From Chionis minor (taxonomy: Eukaryota; Chordata; Aves; Charadriiformes; Chionididae), in assembly GCA_013398295.1 (NCBI GenBank), contig VZSF01001401.1, positions 62,001 to 126,000 on the forward strand: a stretch of DNA of 64,000 nt, written 5' to 3'. The translations under genes were made by a program, and so were the position numbers. The notes under the pieces are model-generated. The model had not been told where the DNA came from. It did no database searches and worked only from the letters and a program-made list of their open reading frames with translations. Shown here piece after piece: positions 39,720 to 51,918 of the stretch (its first letter is position 1; each line of letters begins with the position of its first letter).

Positions 39720-40380
39720 TCCGCCGATCCGCTACGCGGCCAGAGGGAGGATCCGGAGGGAGCGACGCGAATCACAAGTAAACAAACCCAAAAAAAAAAA
39801 AAAGAACAACCCCCCCCAAAAGCAGCCGGCCGCCGCCGTGACTTGCGGGAGCGACCCCTGCACGGGGTGCTCTCTCCCCGGCAGGGAGACCCAGCCCAGC
39901 CGCCGACTTCCAGCGGCCGCGCCGTGGCCAGCCGCTGCCCCGGGGAGGCGGAGGGGGGCGCGGGGGGCAGCCTNNNNNNNNNNNNNNNNNNNNNNNNNNN
40001 NNNNNNNNNNNNNNNNNNNNNNNNNNNNNNNNNNNNNNNNNNNNNNNNNNNNNNNNNNNNNNNNNNNNNNNNNNNAGCGCCCCCGGGCCGCCCCGCCAGC
40101 CCCCGCCGCCCCCGCGCGGCGCTGCCCGCCGGCACCGGCAAACTTTCCTCAAAGGGCAGCGCGGGGCGCCGCCGCCCGCCCGCGTCCCTCCCGCTCCAGC
40201 CGTCCCTCCCCCGCGGGAGAGGTGCCTGCGGAGCCCCCCTTCCCCCGGGAAAGGCCACCGCGGCAGCCAGCCTGCCCGCTTGCCTCGCTGAAGAGGGAGC
40301 AAGAGGGAAGTGCCCGAAATCCCGCTGGCGGGTTCCCGCTGGCACCCCCTGGGCTGCAGGGGAGAGCCGGAGCCGGGATT
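39720..40380 (-). promoter_or_regulatory. SPSB4: CpG island, probable SPSB4 promoter
   Basis: CpG dinucleotides are dense on both sides of the gap, with many CCGCCC/GGGCGG Sp1-type motifs and no obvious TATA box. Such islands mark vertebrate promoters. It lies upstream of the SPSB4 coding exon in the gene's direction, and no other gene is visible nearby, so I assign it to SPSB4 by position. A divergent plus-strand non-coding transcript is also possible. Long frames spanning the N run in all phases are artefacts of stop-free GC-rich DNA. A T-rich run (minus strand) with neighbouring G8 near 39789-39818 interrupts the downstream part. Confidence 0.65.
39974..40075. other. Assembly gap (102 N)
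   Basis: A run of 102 undetermined bases sits in the GC-richest part of the window. The left flank has long G runs (GGGGGGCGCGGGGGG) and the right flank long C runs. Both are hard to sequence and could form quadruplexes. The true length of the missing piece may differ from 102. It may contain the transcription start site of the proposed SPSB4 first exon. Confidence 0.98.
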
Positions 40381-40399
40381 CCACATGGGCAATACAAAG

Positions 40400-43300
40400 T
40401 GTGTACAGTCTTTGGGGGGGTGGTGCGTTAGGTGACCTCTCTAGCCCATATACGCGCAGGTTAATTACAATTACACTCTAATTACACTTCTGGATGCCAA
40501 AACCAAGCACACTTCCAGGCAAGCTTCAGGTCATCCGCAAGGCTACAGGCAAGGCAAGCCCTGTCAAACCAGCGCAGGCGACAGAACAGGCAAAGGGCGA
40601 GCGCTTCCATCACTGCTCATTAACATCAGTAAATACCAGCCTCAAAAATCCCTGTTTTCTGATCCTAATAATCTCTGGCTCTGAACTCTGCCACCACCGG
40701 CACAGGTTTACACGGATGTTGTGTTCTCCCACTCACTTGGGCCAGAGCTCGAGACAAGTCAGGTGCTGCTGCTCCTCACGCTCTCTAGGCACTTCCCACC
40801 CAAAAACTACATTCACCTCTCTCAGGGACTTCAAAGCAGCGTATAAAGGTGACACAAAATAACTGTCTCTTCCCGGACAAGACAACAAAAACCTACAAAG
40901 GTGAAGAACTTACATTAGGAAGTGTTTTTCCTCAAATTCTGCTGTTCTTTGTGCTTTATACTTCTGGGGATGGAAAGGGCGAGATTTTCCCTCCTGCTCT
41001 TTCGTGGTGATAGTTATTTCTACATTATTTTTATTTCTTTTACTAAAATCTTCAGACAGGCGTTTAGCAAAGAACTGCGCCAGAGAAGATAAATACCCAC
41101 TCTTAGACCGTAAAAAAATGGAGAGGAAATTCTGCAAATTCTTTGAGAGTGTTCAGTCAAGAAATCCTCAGTCCAAGCTGCAGTAAAACCGGCCGTGTGT
41201 TTCACACGGGCCATGTGGGCAGGAAAAGCGTCAGCTAATGGCAGCGCCTCTTCTGTGGGGACCTAGAGGTGCCTCCAGGGCTCAGACACTCCAGAACCCT
41301 GCCGAAATATTTTAGGAAAGAGCACCACACTCAAGTTCTTCTCCAGGCCCTGCATACACACGTGTCCCCCCAGCCTTTGGGATAACTGGCAGAAGTATGG
41401 TAAATAGAAAACAAAGGACGAATGGGAATTTTCTATATGCTCTGCAGTTCTTTAAGCCTAGAAAAGGCCGCCTTTCTACTGTTTCCCCATTCCCTCAGGC
41501 GGTTTTTGTCTGGTTTATATATACACACATGGAAGTCTTGAAATGAGTAGTTGTCTGTGCTCTTCACTAGCAGACAAGTTACTGAATTTAAACCCTCATC
41601 TTTGATGTGAGCACCATCTAGTATCTGTTCCACTGCACTTTTGTGGGAGAGGAGCCCTAGAATGGGCAACATTTGAACAGAGTAAGTGAGGCAAGCCTGT
41701 GCCTTGAAGGATGCTTTGCTTTCTGATCCTCAGTTTTTAACTGACTTGTTTCACTTACACGCTTTCCCAAAGCAGCAGTGTCTCCTAACACTTTTTTTGG
41801 CAGTAAGCAGTATGTTTTCCACTGTAAGATGGGATGTGGTCCATCGTGCCTGTGCCAAGCTTGATGCAAAAAGCAAACTTGGAAAGACCTTCTACATGGT
41901 TTGTAAGACTAATTCTACAAAAGAAGATTAAAGAAATCACATTAGAAGTCAACTTTTGCATCTTTTCAGCCAGCTTTAGACACATAGGTCTGAAAATTGA
42001 ACAATGCAGAGATCAGTCAGGCAGCACAGAGTTTTGGGAACCCACTTCATGTGCAAATGTGAAAACACTTGAGGCTGTAGAAAGCGTCATTTTGATTAAT
42101 GAGGGCTAGAACATGCTATTTGTATATAGATGAGAATGTATATACACCTCTCCACAGGGTTTATTAAAAGAATAGGAAACAATCACATTTTAAAATATTA
42201 ACATGATCTTAAAACACACTTTGAGCATGATATAGATACAGCCGGTTCTTTTGAGCTGATCTCATACAGTAGCTGGGGAGGCGAGGAAGAGGCGCACGTT
42301 TGTATAACATTACGAACCTTTCAGGATAAACTCTGTGACACAAAATCAACAAAATGAACCACTGGGTGCAGTTCTGGAGCTGCACACCACTGCAGAACCC
42401 AGGCTGGATCATAAGCATTGTACATGACTCAGATTCCCCAGGTCTTCCACTGGTTTGATTTACCTCACAAAATAAAACTCACAGTCAGAATGGAAATCTT
42501 GAGAATAATATACATTTCTCTACGTGACTGGGAAACACCACCATTAGGTGGTGGAGGGCAGGTGGGAAATCGTCTGCCTCTCCGATCTGCTTGGAATTGC
42601 TGGGAAGGCAGTTGAGAGTGAAAGCTGCCCACTGCTTCTCGTGAAAGAGTCAGTGCAGTAAAAAAAAAAAAGATGAGGAAGAAGAAAGTTGATTTAGATC
42701 GAGAGAGACAGCAATAATCTGCTTTCTACTTGTGTCACACATGAGAATCATAGTTTGAGATTGTATCTTGGCATCTGAGCTTGGCAAACAGACCGAAAAG
42801 AATTAACTGCCCAAATTTGTTCTTCCCGTACAGAATCACCTTCAAGGTCAGCTCCACGCTTACCGCACGGTGAACTTTCATCCACCCTCAACTCTGCTCA
42901 AAAGTAATTCGGAAACATTTCCTACACACATGCAATAAGTACTGCGCCCTGACCCTACAATCTAAGTAATAAATGAATTACTATTGGTTTATCTGCTCGG
43001 TTTCTGGGTGTTGTTATAGTTGGGGTGTCGATGTCGACTCTGTTTTTTAGCCCCAAGCAGAGGTGCTCTGCTGACAGTCCAGGCTGCCTGCCCCGCAGCC
43101 GCCCGGGCAGAGCTGCCTTGCACCATAGGCAGAAGGAGCTCGCAACAAAAGACCATTTAGGCACTGCTTCTCTGTCCCGTGTGTGTATCTACATCCCTGG
43201 AATTCTTCCTGTTTGGACACAGGCCTGAAGACAGGTCTGAGTTTTGGGCAAGCTCCCGATAAGGGCAGAAGGGAGAGCCGAGCCACAGAGAAAAGGTTAT

Positions 43301-44209
43301 CGGCAGAATGGACGGTATGGAGGAAGCCCACCTTGAAGTCCACAAGACAGCACAAATACACAACTGAGATTTATGGACCGTAAAGAACTATGTTTCACTG
43401 CATCGTATTTTCCATTTAATGTGCTTAAGCAGCCCGTGTTACTTCTAACAGCCCTCTTGAGTACAGCAATACTGCAATCATCATTCTTACAGAGGAACCA
43501 AAGTTGAGAATTATGAAGAAAATCTTTGTTTTCATGCATTTTAGATCTCCACACGAAAAGACATGACCTCAGCTATAGTTGTCTAAAGTTCACAAAATTC
43601 CCACACAAGATGTTTGTATCTTAAGAGTACTCCAGTCCCAAAGCTCTGCTTCCAGGAATGCTGGACATTTGTATCAAAGGATCCGGAGGAACACGGCAGC
43701 ATACACCTTCCTCTAACCATTCAAAGCACCACCTGGTGACAGAGCTTCTCTACGCAGGTGTTTTCACTCTGACCTGGCCACCTACTTGTAACAGGGAATT
43801 CAGAGTTTACCACTGCTACTTGGAGTCTACCAAAACTATGAACCGGGAAGCTAGGATACGTGCATCTCTTCATGAACTGACAAATCACTGCCGAGACTGA
43901 GATCTGCTCCCATACGCCACTGGGCAGAAGTTAGAATTTACCTTCTTAGAGTACATCTCCCTGCAACCACAATGAGGAAAACCCACAGAGATTAGGAAAT
44001 CAGCACTTACATAAATGTTTCATTAGTTCAAAGATTCTAAAGAGAGAATAAAGATTGTGCATGCCTCATTTGAGAAATAAGGATGACATTCAGAAATACT
44101 TAACACTGAAAAAGTAGCTTATTTTAAAATGTCAAAAGTCCACCTATCCAAAAGCAGAGCTACCCACACTCTCAGATATATTTCCAAAGATTAATATATA
44201 CTTCCTATC
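40400..44209. other. Upstream intergenic DNA, no gene seen
   Basis: The sequence returns to AT-rich composition right of the CpG island. Open frames (for example 122 codons at 40494-40862 and 104 codons at 43047-43361) overlap others and lack domains. There is a donor-like GTAAGT on the minus strand at 40912-40907 with no matching exon. I see no transposon I can name. It would contain the distal promoter or enhancers of SPSB4 if any are local. Confidence 0.5.
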
Positions 44210-44728
44210 TGTCATGGTTTGAAGAAGCCACAACAATTTACTGTTGCTTAGACAATTATTCTCTTACCCCATGACCCCTCCCCACCTGGGAAAGGTGGTG
44301 GGGAACAAGGAAACCCAAGGGTTGAAATATAAACAGATTTAATAGAATAAGACTGGCTAATTAACAGTAATAACACTAAAGAACCAATATTGATCCCGAT
44401 ACCAATATAAAATATACAAGGATTATACTCAGCTCATTCTATCCGTAGGAAGCCGTGCACTCCCAGTAGTGGAGTTGGACACTGGAAGTGCTATGGGTTC
44501 GGGAGGAAGGGAAGGGCACAGGGGTCCAGCAGCGGGGCAAGAACTTCTCCTGATCACCACCACCAAGGGAGAGAGAGAGCTCCTCAGCAAACTTTTGAAT
44601 TTATATTGAATGTGCCGTTCATGGTATGAAATAATCCTGTTGGCCAGCTTGGGGCAAGAGCCCTGGTCTCGCTCCTCCTCACCCCTGCACCTGGTGAGCT
44701 CAGAAACACTGAGACCTCGAAACCCACA
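44210..44728 (-). mobile_element. Endogenous retrovirus LTR, related to the one at 16.8 kb
   Basis: Read on the minus strand, the 3' end is CTTCTTCAAACCATGACA, the characteristic LTR end. Upstream come CTATTAAATCTG (polyadenylation-type signal), CAATATAAATTC (TATA-like) and GGCCAACAGGAT-ATTTCATACCA. The last block matches GGCCAACAGAATGCTCCATACCA in the plus-strand LTR at 16766-17270, so the two belong to related families. The 5' boundary near 44728 (TGTGGGTTTC) is less certain. The flanks (CTATC and TACTA) do not form a clear target duplication. No internal viral genes adjoin it. It is probably an older solo LTR or a fragment. Confidence 0.8.
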
Positions 44729-47700
44729 TACTATAAAGTAAATATTTTCACAAATTCAGACAACAGAGTCTTCTAAAAATGCAGTCTTCCCTAGCATTAG
44801 AAGAGACTTTACTGAGAAGTAAAATTACTGAAAGATAATTAATCCTGTGTCGCTCAAACCAGGACAATATCCTATGACATAGTCTAAGTCTTTTCCCCAA
44901 ACACATCAGGTAAGGAAAAAAAATACTCAGACTATACACACACAGTACTCTCAGGTAAGAAGAAAGCAGCTCAAGTCCCCTTTCATTTTGCTCGTGTATT
45001 ATCTTCATCAGAGCTCACAATTTCAAAGACTGTCTGAAGTAACTGCCTGCTCTGCGGAGCTGGTACTCAAGTCTTTCCTTCATACAAAACTTTGTTGGAC
45101 ATAGACAGCCATAAGTTTCCACCAGCACAGAAAGAAGACAGTCCAAGGTTTTTAGGGAAGGTTTTTTCCTTAAACACTGTGATGACTACTTGGCCTGTGC
45201 CACCAGTAAACAAGGTAGGGACATCTCAGAGGAAGCAACAGAATGAATTGATAAACAATGGCGATAGTTATTCCAGTACTGAAAACAAACCCAAACTCGT
45301 TCTACTTAGTTTGGGTTCTGCACAACCTAAAGGGCAAATTCCAGTGGTTAAATTCCAACACAGAAACCTCTGTCTGGGAACAATCTCCGAGGAGGTAGTT
45401 CTTGTTTGGAAAGCCTAGAAAGCCTGTACCTCCACTGGCTGCTGCAGTCCAGTACAAAGAGGCATTTTCTTAGAACTTGCTTTGAAACTACATTAGAGCC
45501 TTTCAAATCATTACAATGCCACAAAGCCCATCAGAACCTGACTGGCAGGTAGTTCACATCACAAGACTCTGGCATTGTGGTCTCCACTTTGAAATCTAAT
45601 AAGGTACTAGCTTTAATTTTCAAGCGGTATTGCTACATAGCACTTCCTGGAGTACATGATAGCAATCAAATGCAACTATTGCAAGGTCCATTTCAGGAGA
45701 GAAATCACACACAGAATTTTCAGTTGGAAGAGATGGATATGGAGTCTGGGATGAGAGTTGTCACAAGAATACCTCAAACCAAGTCAGTATACAAGACTGC
45801 TGATGCTGCAGGACATAATGTTCTTTTTTTGCAAAAAGACAGTGATACTGATGAGTTTGGGGTGCAAGTGGATCCTCATTAGCTCACTCAAGTCTCCTCA
45901 GTGCATCAATATCACTTTAGCTTGATTTAGACCAAATTGTGACTGATCCAACCCCCTGGATCATTAGGTTTTGTGTATTAGGATTAGAATACACATTAGG
46001 AATGTGTATTCATGCTGTTACATCAGCTACTACACATGTGGAGGATTAGATATTATCGATGCTTTTGATAATATTGGTACTTCTCCATGGAGCCAGTCAA
46101 GTGAGACAATAGGTCTTTATGGCCTCCCATGGGAAAAGTTTTGGATTTGTAGTTAGCAATAAGTGACTGCAATGATCTTGCTCTCCTACCTTTTTCTTTT
46201 AATGTGAATATGACATCCCAAAATAATGACTTGTGGAAAGCCACAAGACACATACTTTATCTCACAGACAACTTGAGCATGCAAAACCATAGCACATCAG
46301 CTGTTCTTTCAAGCCCAGTCATGAGGAGCCAATGTGAGTAGGTCTGTCACCCAGATCCCCACGACATATTTCTGGAAATATAAGCAATAATCTATCTCTC
46401 GTACATGGTGTGCAGAAATTTTTTAACTGAAACAGACTGGTTTTTGCTTCAGAACTGCTTTCCTAAACTACTTAGTGGATAATTTCCATGAGATTTCAGA
46501 CGTAACTATCAGACAAATGAAGAGGTAGGTCCGAAAAAGATGTTCTCTTTGAAAAGGCAGAACTGACCCTGCCATTCTGCCTTGCTTCTGGAAGAAAAAT
46601 CCTGCATTTTCCAAAACTTGTGGAAACTGTATCAAAGATGGATTTATTCACATCCTCCCTATAAAAATACACTACTGCTGTTACCCAGCATATTCCAGAC
46701 ATTCACCTTTGTTTATATATATCTATATACATATAAAAAATTCCGGGAATATTAGCTATATGTAAGACTTTTACTGTTTGATAATCTTACCTTCTAAGTT
46801 AAAAAAAAAGTCTGGTGCTAATTACAACTTCTAAAAAGATAAAAAAACCCCTATTTAGTTGTCAGAAAAACAAACATGCCTAAAAAGCAACATGCCTCAG
46901 AAAGCTAAAAAAAAATTTACATTAATAAATTTTTCATGATGTTAAAATAACAACCAACCAGCAAAACAACCAAACAAAAAAACCCCACAACTTTGTTTTC
47001 CCAGCCCTGAAATACTTACTCAAAGATACCACTTAAGCCTGATTAATATCTGTGAGGACTCTTTTTTGCCCAGACTGATTACCAACATCTGAAACTCTGT
47101 ATGAAACTCTCAGGATGCGTCACATTTTTCTGTTCCCTGATTTGAAGGGTAGAGGGGAGGGGAGAGAGCGCCTCAAAGGTTTTCAGTTATTGCCATTGCA
47201 AATCTCTGGGAATACTCTAGCAACTGTAAAGTCTTCTTGAAAGCATTTTGTTTCCGTAAAATTAAACTGCTAAGTATTCCAGGTATCAAATATGGCCTGC
47301 GTGAATTCAGAATATACAAAAAAGCCTGTGTTAGCTGCTTAGCTGCAATAATCGAGACAACAGGATTTAAGAGATATTCTACTAATTCTACCATATTTCT
47401 GGGGTTTAATCTTCAACTTCTGCAGTGCTTGTTTCCTCAGCAAACCTAATAAGTAGTTGCAATTTATTCAGCTTGCCCTCCCCCCCTTCAAGATTTACAA
47501 TGATACATATATTCAGCAATTTTCCCCAGGAGATCTTTTTGTTTCTTCAACTTGAAAACATCCATTCACATCAAAAGCAAAGTCAGTACAGTTTATTGTC
47601 CATTAGACAATTTGAATATGATTCTTCTACTAAAGGCTGCGACTGCAGGCAGCCATCTGGGGTCTGGACACACAAAAGGCTGTTCGTCAGGGTGTGCGCA

Positions 47701-50700
47701 CAAAAGCACCATGGGGATATGGAAGCGTGCACCACACAAAGACACCCGATTGTCCTTGGTTTTCTGGGGTTTTTTTTTTGAGGGTGCCATAGGCATCTAA
47801 TCAGAGAATTAAGCATGAGGGAGGCAGCCCTCGGATGGCAGACGTCAGCTCCAGCAAGGACAGATGGCGAACAAAGGTGAAAAGCACACAATACGCGTGG
47901 GCCAGCTTACAAAAGAACACAGTTCCGCTCCTCAATTAAAATGTGCTACAACTCTTGTGACAACCTACGCTGTGAAGGGAAAATGTCTCATTTTCTTTCT
48001 TATGGGATTGTCACACCTACAGGGCCACTTTCCAGCGACTTGCAGCACGTACAGACTCTCTGCAAAGATTTTCTCTGAAGTATTACCTACCCTACCTGGG
48101 ACAATGCACAGGGCCCACAAGAGAGACACAGTCCCCGTAAAGGAAAACAACGTTGATTGCAATCGAGGTACTAGTCTGGCATGATTGTTTGTCAAGGGTA
48201 ATGCATCTCGCTGCCTGTCTTTTAGACTAGAAACACAAGGAGACAAAGAAAACAACCTCATCACTTAACTCACCCCCCAAAATACACCTGAAAACCATTA
48301 TTCACTTACTTTCCAATCTGCTATGATTGATTTAAAAATAGGATTCATAAAGTAACAAGTTGCCCTCCAACAGAGCTTTTTTCTTCTGGTAATGTATATG
48401 CAGTTTACATGATGTCAGATGGCGTACGTTCCACTGCTAACTAAACTCTGAAAGATGAAGTGCACTTCTAGCCCATGTTGTACTCCAAAATTTCTGAAAA
48501 CAGAGGATAAATAGTTTTACATCATATTTAAACAGCAAGGATATAGTGACTTTCCAGACAACAAGGCCCAAATACTAAATAAAGAGCAGGATGCCAGCAG
48601 GAAGACTGAAAAATCTAAGAGATCATAGGTCAATACAAACGAGCATTAGTCTCCTGATACGACACAATCCTCGCTGAATTTGTAAAATACTTTAACTACT
48701 GCAGTTGCTGTTGTGTAGGGGAGAATAGTAAGTCCTTCCCTTTTCCTTTTGTAGTATTTTCCCTCTTAAAAAATGGAATGAGGCACTTGCTATAAGGGTG
48801 TGCACAAAACAGTCTTCTAATTTCAAAAAAATTACCACGGTCTGTCTTTCTTCCTATTCCTATATAGAGAGGAATATATGAAAGTCATGAAAGACTTTTC
48901 TTGTTTCACGGAACATTGCCCAGGCGTGGACATGTTCAGCATCTTTGGGAAGGCTGTCAGTTGTTCACTTTAGACTCTCTGAAAATTGATCCACGAGCAA
49001 ATAGTGGCTCTTTGTGGATTAGCCCATCTGCCTTCCAGATGGGGGTAAAGGTAGTATCGTAGTAACAGCTGCTCCAACAAGTACAGCAGGTCACAGCAGA
49101 ATAAGGGTGAGGAGAGCCAAGAGAGCTTCAAGAAGCATCTGAATTTTGAATGAGATCAAGATGAGCAAATGTAGAAATGTGTCACTGCCATATCAGCACA
49201 GAGAAGACACAACCCAAGTTGGAAGATGTGAAAAAATAAATCAGGCAAGACTGTGTTAATTTCTTTAGGGAAAGAAGGAAAAGTTATTCAGGAATAATAG
49301 AGTCCACTTTGTTATCTGCAATTTTGGTGTAAATGCCCCTAAACATTGACAGCCAGTATTTCTTTTCTATCACTATCACAGCAGAGCTCAAGCCATCAAA
49401 AATGAAAGTGAAGTGTGTGTGCAGTTGGAGATGTGCTTTGTTTTTCCACCTCTGGAGTTATACATGAAGTCATAAATCAAATGGTCCTGTTCATATTGAT
49501 GTAGCTAAGAGCTAGGCAGAATTTCCATTTTACCAACCTATTTTTCTTAGGAGTTAACAGTACTGTATGTTTCGTCTCTAAGGTGAGTCTGCTTCCCAAA
49601 TTTTAGCCCGCATTTAGCTTGAGACAAACTCCAACATGCTACAAATACCATCCTACAAGCTAGTTAACAGCCTGAGTTTCCCTGAATTTACTGGGAAGAA
49701 AGGACACTTAGTGGAAACTGTGGAGAGCAAGACAGGAAAAATTAACATTTTTCTGTGCTAGAATTTAAACAAGGACTTAATAAACTCTAAGTTTCTTCTT
49801 TTGGCTTTTTTCCCCCAGTTAACTGGATCAACATATTGTCTGCAACTTTCCTACCTACAAGCTATTCACCTCTAACTGATTTCTTCCTAGATGCCAGGAT
49901 GCAAACATTTTAACAGAACTCCTTGTTTGGAAGAAGTGCTGTCACGCACCTCGCTTGGTGACGCCAGGAAGCGCAGCCAGTACGTGAAATTGGATATGCC
50001 AAGAACTGCTTTCCTTTGAAAGAGTAACTGCTTTATTTCCAAAATAATAATTGTGTGGCATTATGCATTTCATAATGCTGAACTGCATGCATTTCAGCTG
50101 TTTTCACTTTTTTAGAGAAAGCTTCTATCTTTCTTTTTCTTTCTTTCCCCTTATCAGAAACCTATCAAAAGACATCTTTAATGGAAACAAATGAGTCATT
50201 GCTTAGCTCTATTAACAAACTATATCCTCAGGGTATACTCCAAAATATATTTTATAATATCTTATGCATTCTATATACGTTATGAGATGCAACATCTAAC
50301 ATTTGCAGACTGTTCTGTCAAGAAAAATGGATATGTTTGAACAGTAACTTCTTCCCAATTGTGTCATATGACAGAAGAACGTTTTGGCCAAGAGAGAAAA
50401 AGAAAATGTAACAGCAATCTCGTGTTGTTCAGTGCCTGAGTTCAGAAAGTTAGCTGATAATAATAGCATATTCAAGCAGTCAGACATGCCGGTAGTTTGC
50501 CAGAACAATAAAACCTGTCTTGAAGACATGCAGAATACTAAAACTCATCAGAATTGCCTTCCAAAAAAGCAAAGTCACTCACTCTGCAACATATTTGGGG
50601 ATAACTGATACTACTTACAGGCTCCCTTTCTGTTTTATTACAAGCCTAAGTACCACCATTTAGAAAAAAGCTCAGCACCAAAAATGCTAATACACTCCCA

Positions 50701-51666
50701 AAGTTTCATTGCTGAGTTTTGGTCTAAACAGGGCAAGTTCCAATTGAGGGCCACAGCTGGTGCTGGCTCACCTGGCTCTGCCCTGACCTGCCAGCGCCCG
50801 ACGCAGCCCTCTCAGCCGCTGAGGCCACGTTCATCTCTTACCCTGGCTACCCACCATATCCTGTACTTCCAAAACAAAACGGCAGATCTTTCAAAGCACG
50901 CGTGTGTCTCACTGATGATACTTGAATATACATATACGCACAGACATATAAAACTACAGTTTCCTGGTTTAAGTCCAATTTCTAGGACATTTTTGCCAGA
51001 ACAACATTTTCTTACCCCTTCTGTACAGTCACTTGCGTTCCTTGCAAATGAAAGACCCAGTCTATTTCAGATACACAAAAAAACCAGAACTGAATGTTTG
51101 ATGAGAGGAGACATGGGACCTAAAATGTTTCGTATGAAACACATGTGGAAAAACTATCCTCTTTGTTCAGAAAAACGCAAGGAAAGATTGCCATCTTGTT
51201 ACCTCTCCTTGTTTTCACACAGTAGATAAAACACCATCAGCATGACCCAAATTAAAATTATATATCCGGTATGTTAGTGGAGATCATATGCTTAACTACT
51301 TTTGCCATAGATTTTTCACATGAAGCAAGCATTAAAGACAACTATTTCAATTGTGGGTTAGGGAACTAAGGTTTGGCATTAAACTCTCTGGAAGGTGGGT
51401 TCAAATGGATTTTGTTCCCTCTCATATCCTGCAGCAATCAGTCCAATCCCAAAACACACAATTAAAGGATTTCTGTGACTTCTAGATTTCAGATGAGGCT
51501 CAGAGGTCTACTACATAGGTACTTATCACAAAATCAGCTTGTGTTTCAGTATGGCTTGAGATCGAATCTTATAATGCATATATATATGTGCTTATATATG
51601 ACTTACCAATGCTAATATGACTTGCCAATCAATATCTAAAGGACGGGTGTCAAGAGGATGCGCCCA
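44729..51666. other. Upstream intergenic DNA, no gene seen
   Basis: This is AT-rich sequence with an A/C-rich tract at 46943-46990 and short AT microsatellite pieces near 46718-46733 and 51578-51598. The longest plus-strand frame (50684-51229, 181 codons) shows no domain, and no splice or start context supports it. Nothing else stands out by eye; conserved non-coding elements could be present but need alignment to be seen. Confidence 0.5.
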
Positions 51667-51918
51667 GACTCCTTTCAGTGGTGCCCAGTGACAGGACAAG
51701 AGGCAACAGGCACAAACTGGAACATATGGAAAACCTTTACCTTGAGGGTGACAGAGCTGCCCAGAGAGGCTGTGGAGTCTCCTTCTCTGGAGATACTCAA
51801 ATCCCACCTGGATGCATTCCCATCCAACCTGCTGTAGGTGTACCTGCTTTGGCAGAGGGGTTGGACTAGATGATCTCCAAAGGTCTCTTCCAACCCCTAC
51901 TATTCTGTGATTCTGTCA
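51667..51918 (+). mobile_element. CR1 LINE 3' end with internal deletion
   Basis: The segment matches the CR1 3' region in order: TTTCAGTGGTGCCCAGTGAC, GGACAAGAGGCAAC, GGCACAAACTGGAACATA, GAGGGTGACAGAGCTGCCCA, GAGAGGCTGTGGAGTCTCC, GGTTGGACTAGATGATCTCC and TTCCAACCCCTACTATTCTG, then TGATTCTGT, the degenerate 3' repeat. Compared with the usual CR1 order, bases are missing after GGAACATA and again between GACAGAG and CTGCCCAG, where a phrase such as CCTGGAACAGG is expected. The family is clear; the subfamily differs from the copy at 19 kb. Confidence 0.95.

Noticed and set aside
39599..40481. Long open frames on both strands across the CpG island (up to 261 codons)
   Set aside because: They run through the 102-N gap, overlap in several frames and exist because CpG-rich DNA lacks stops. 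No domain or conserved motif is visible.
40907..40912. Donor-like GTAAGT on the minus strand upstream of the CpG island
   Set aside because: It lies in AT-rich DNA with no promoter-like sequence on its upstream side. The donor at 39692-39698 fits the island better.
50684..51229. 181-codon plus-strand frame
   Set aside because: No recognisable family, low-complexity start and no supporting splice or promoter signal.
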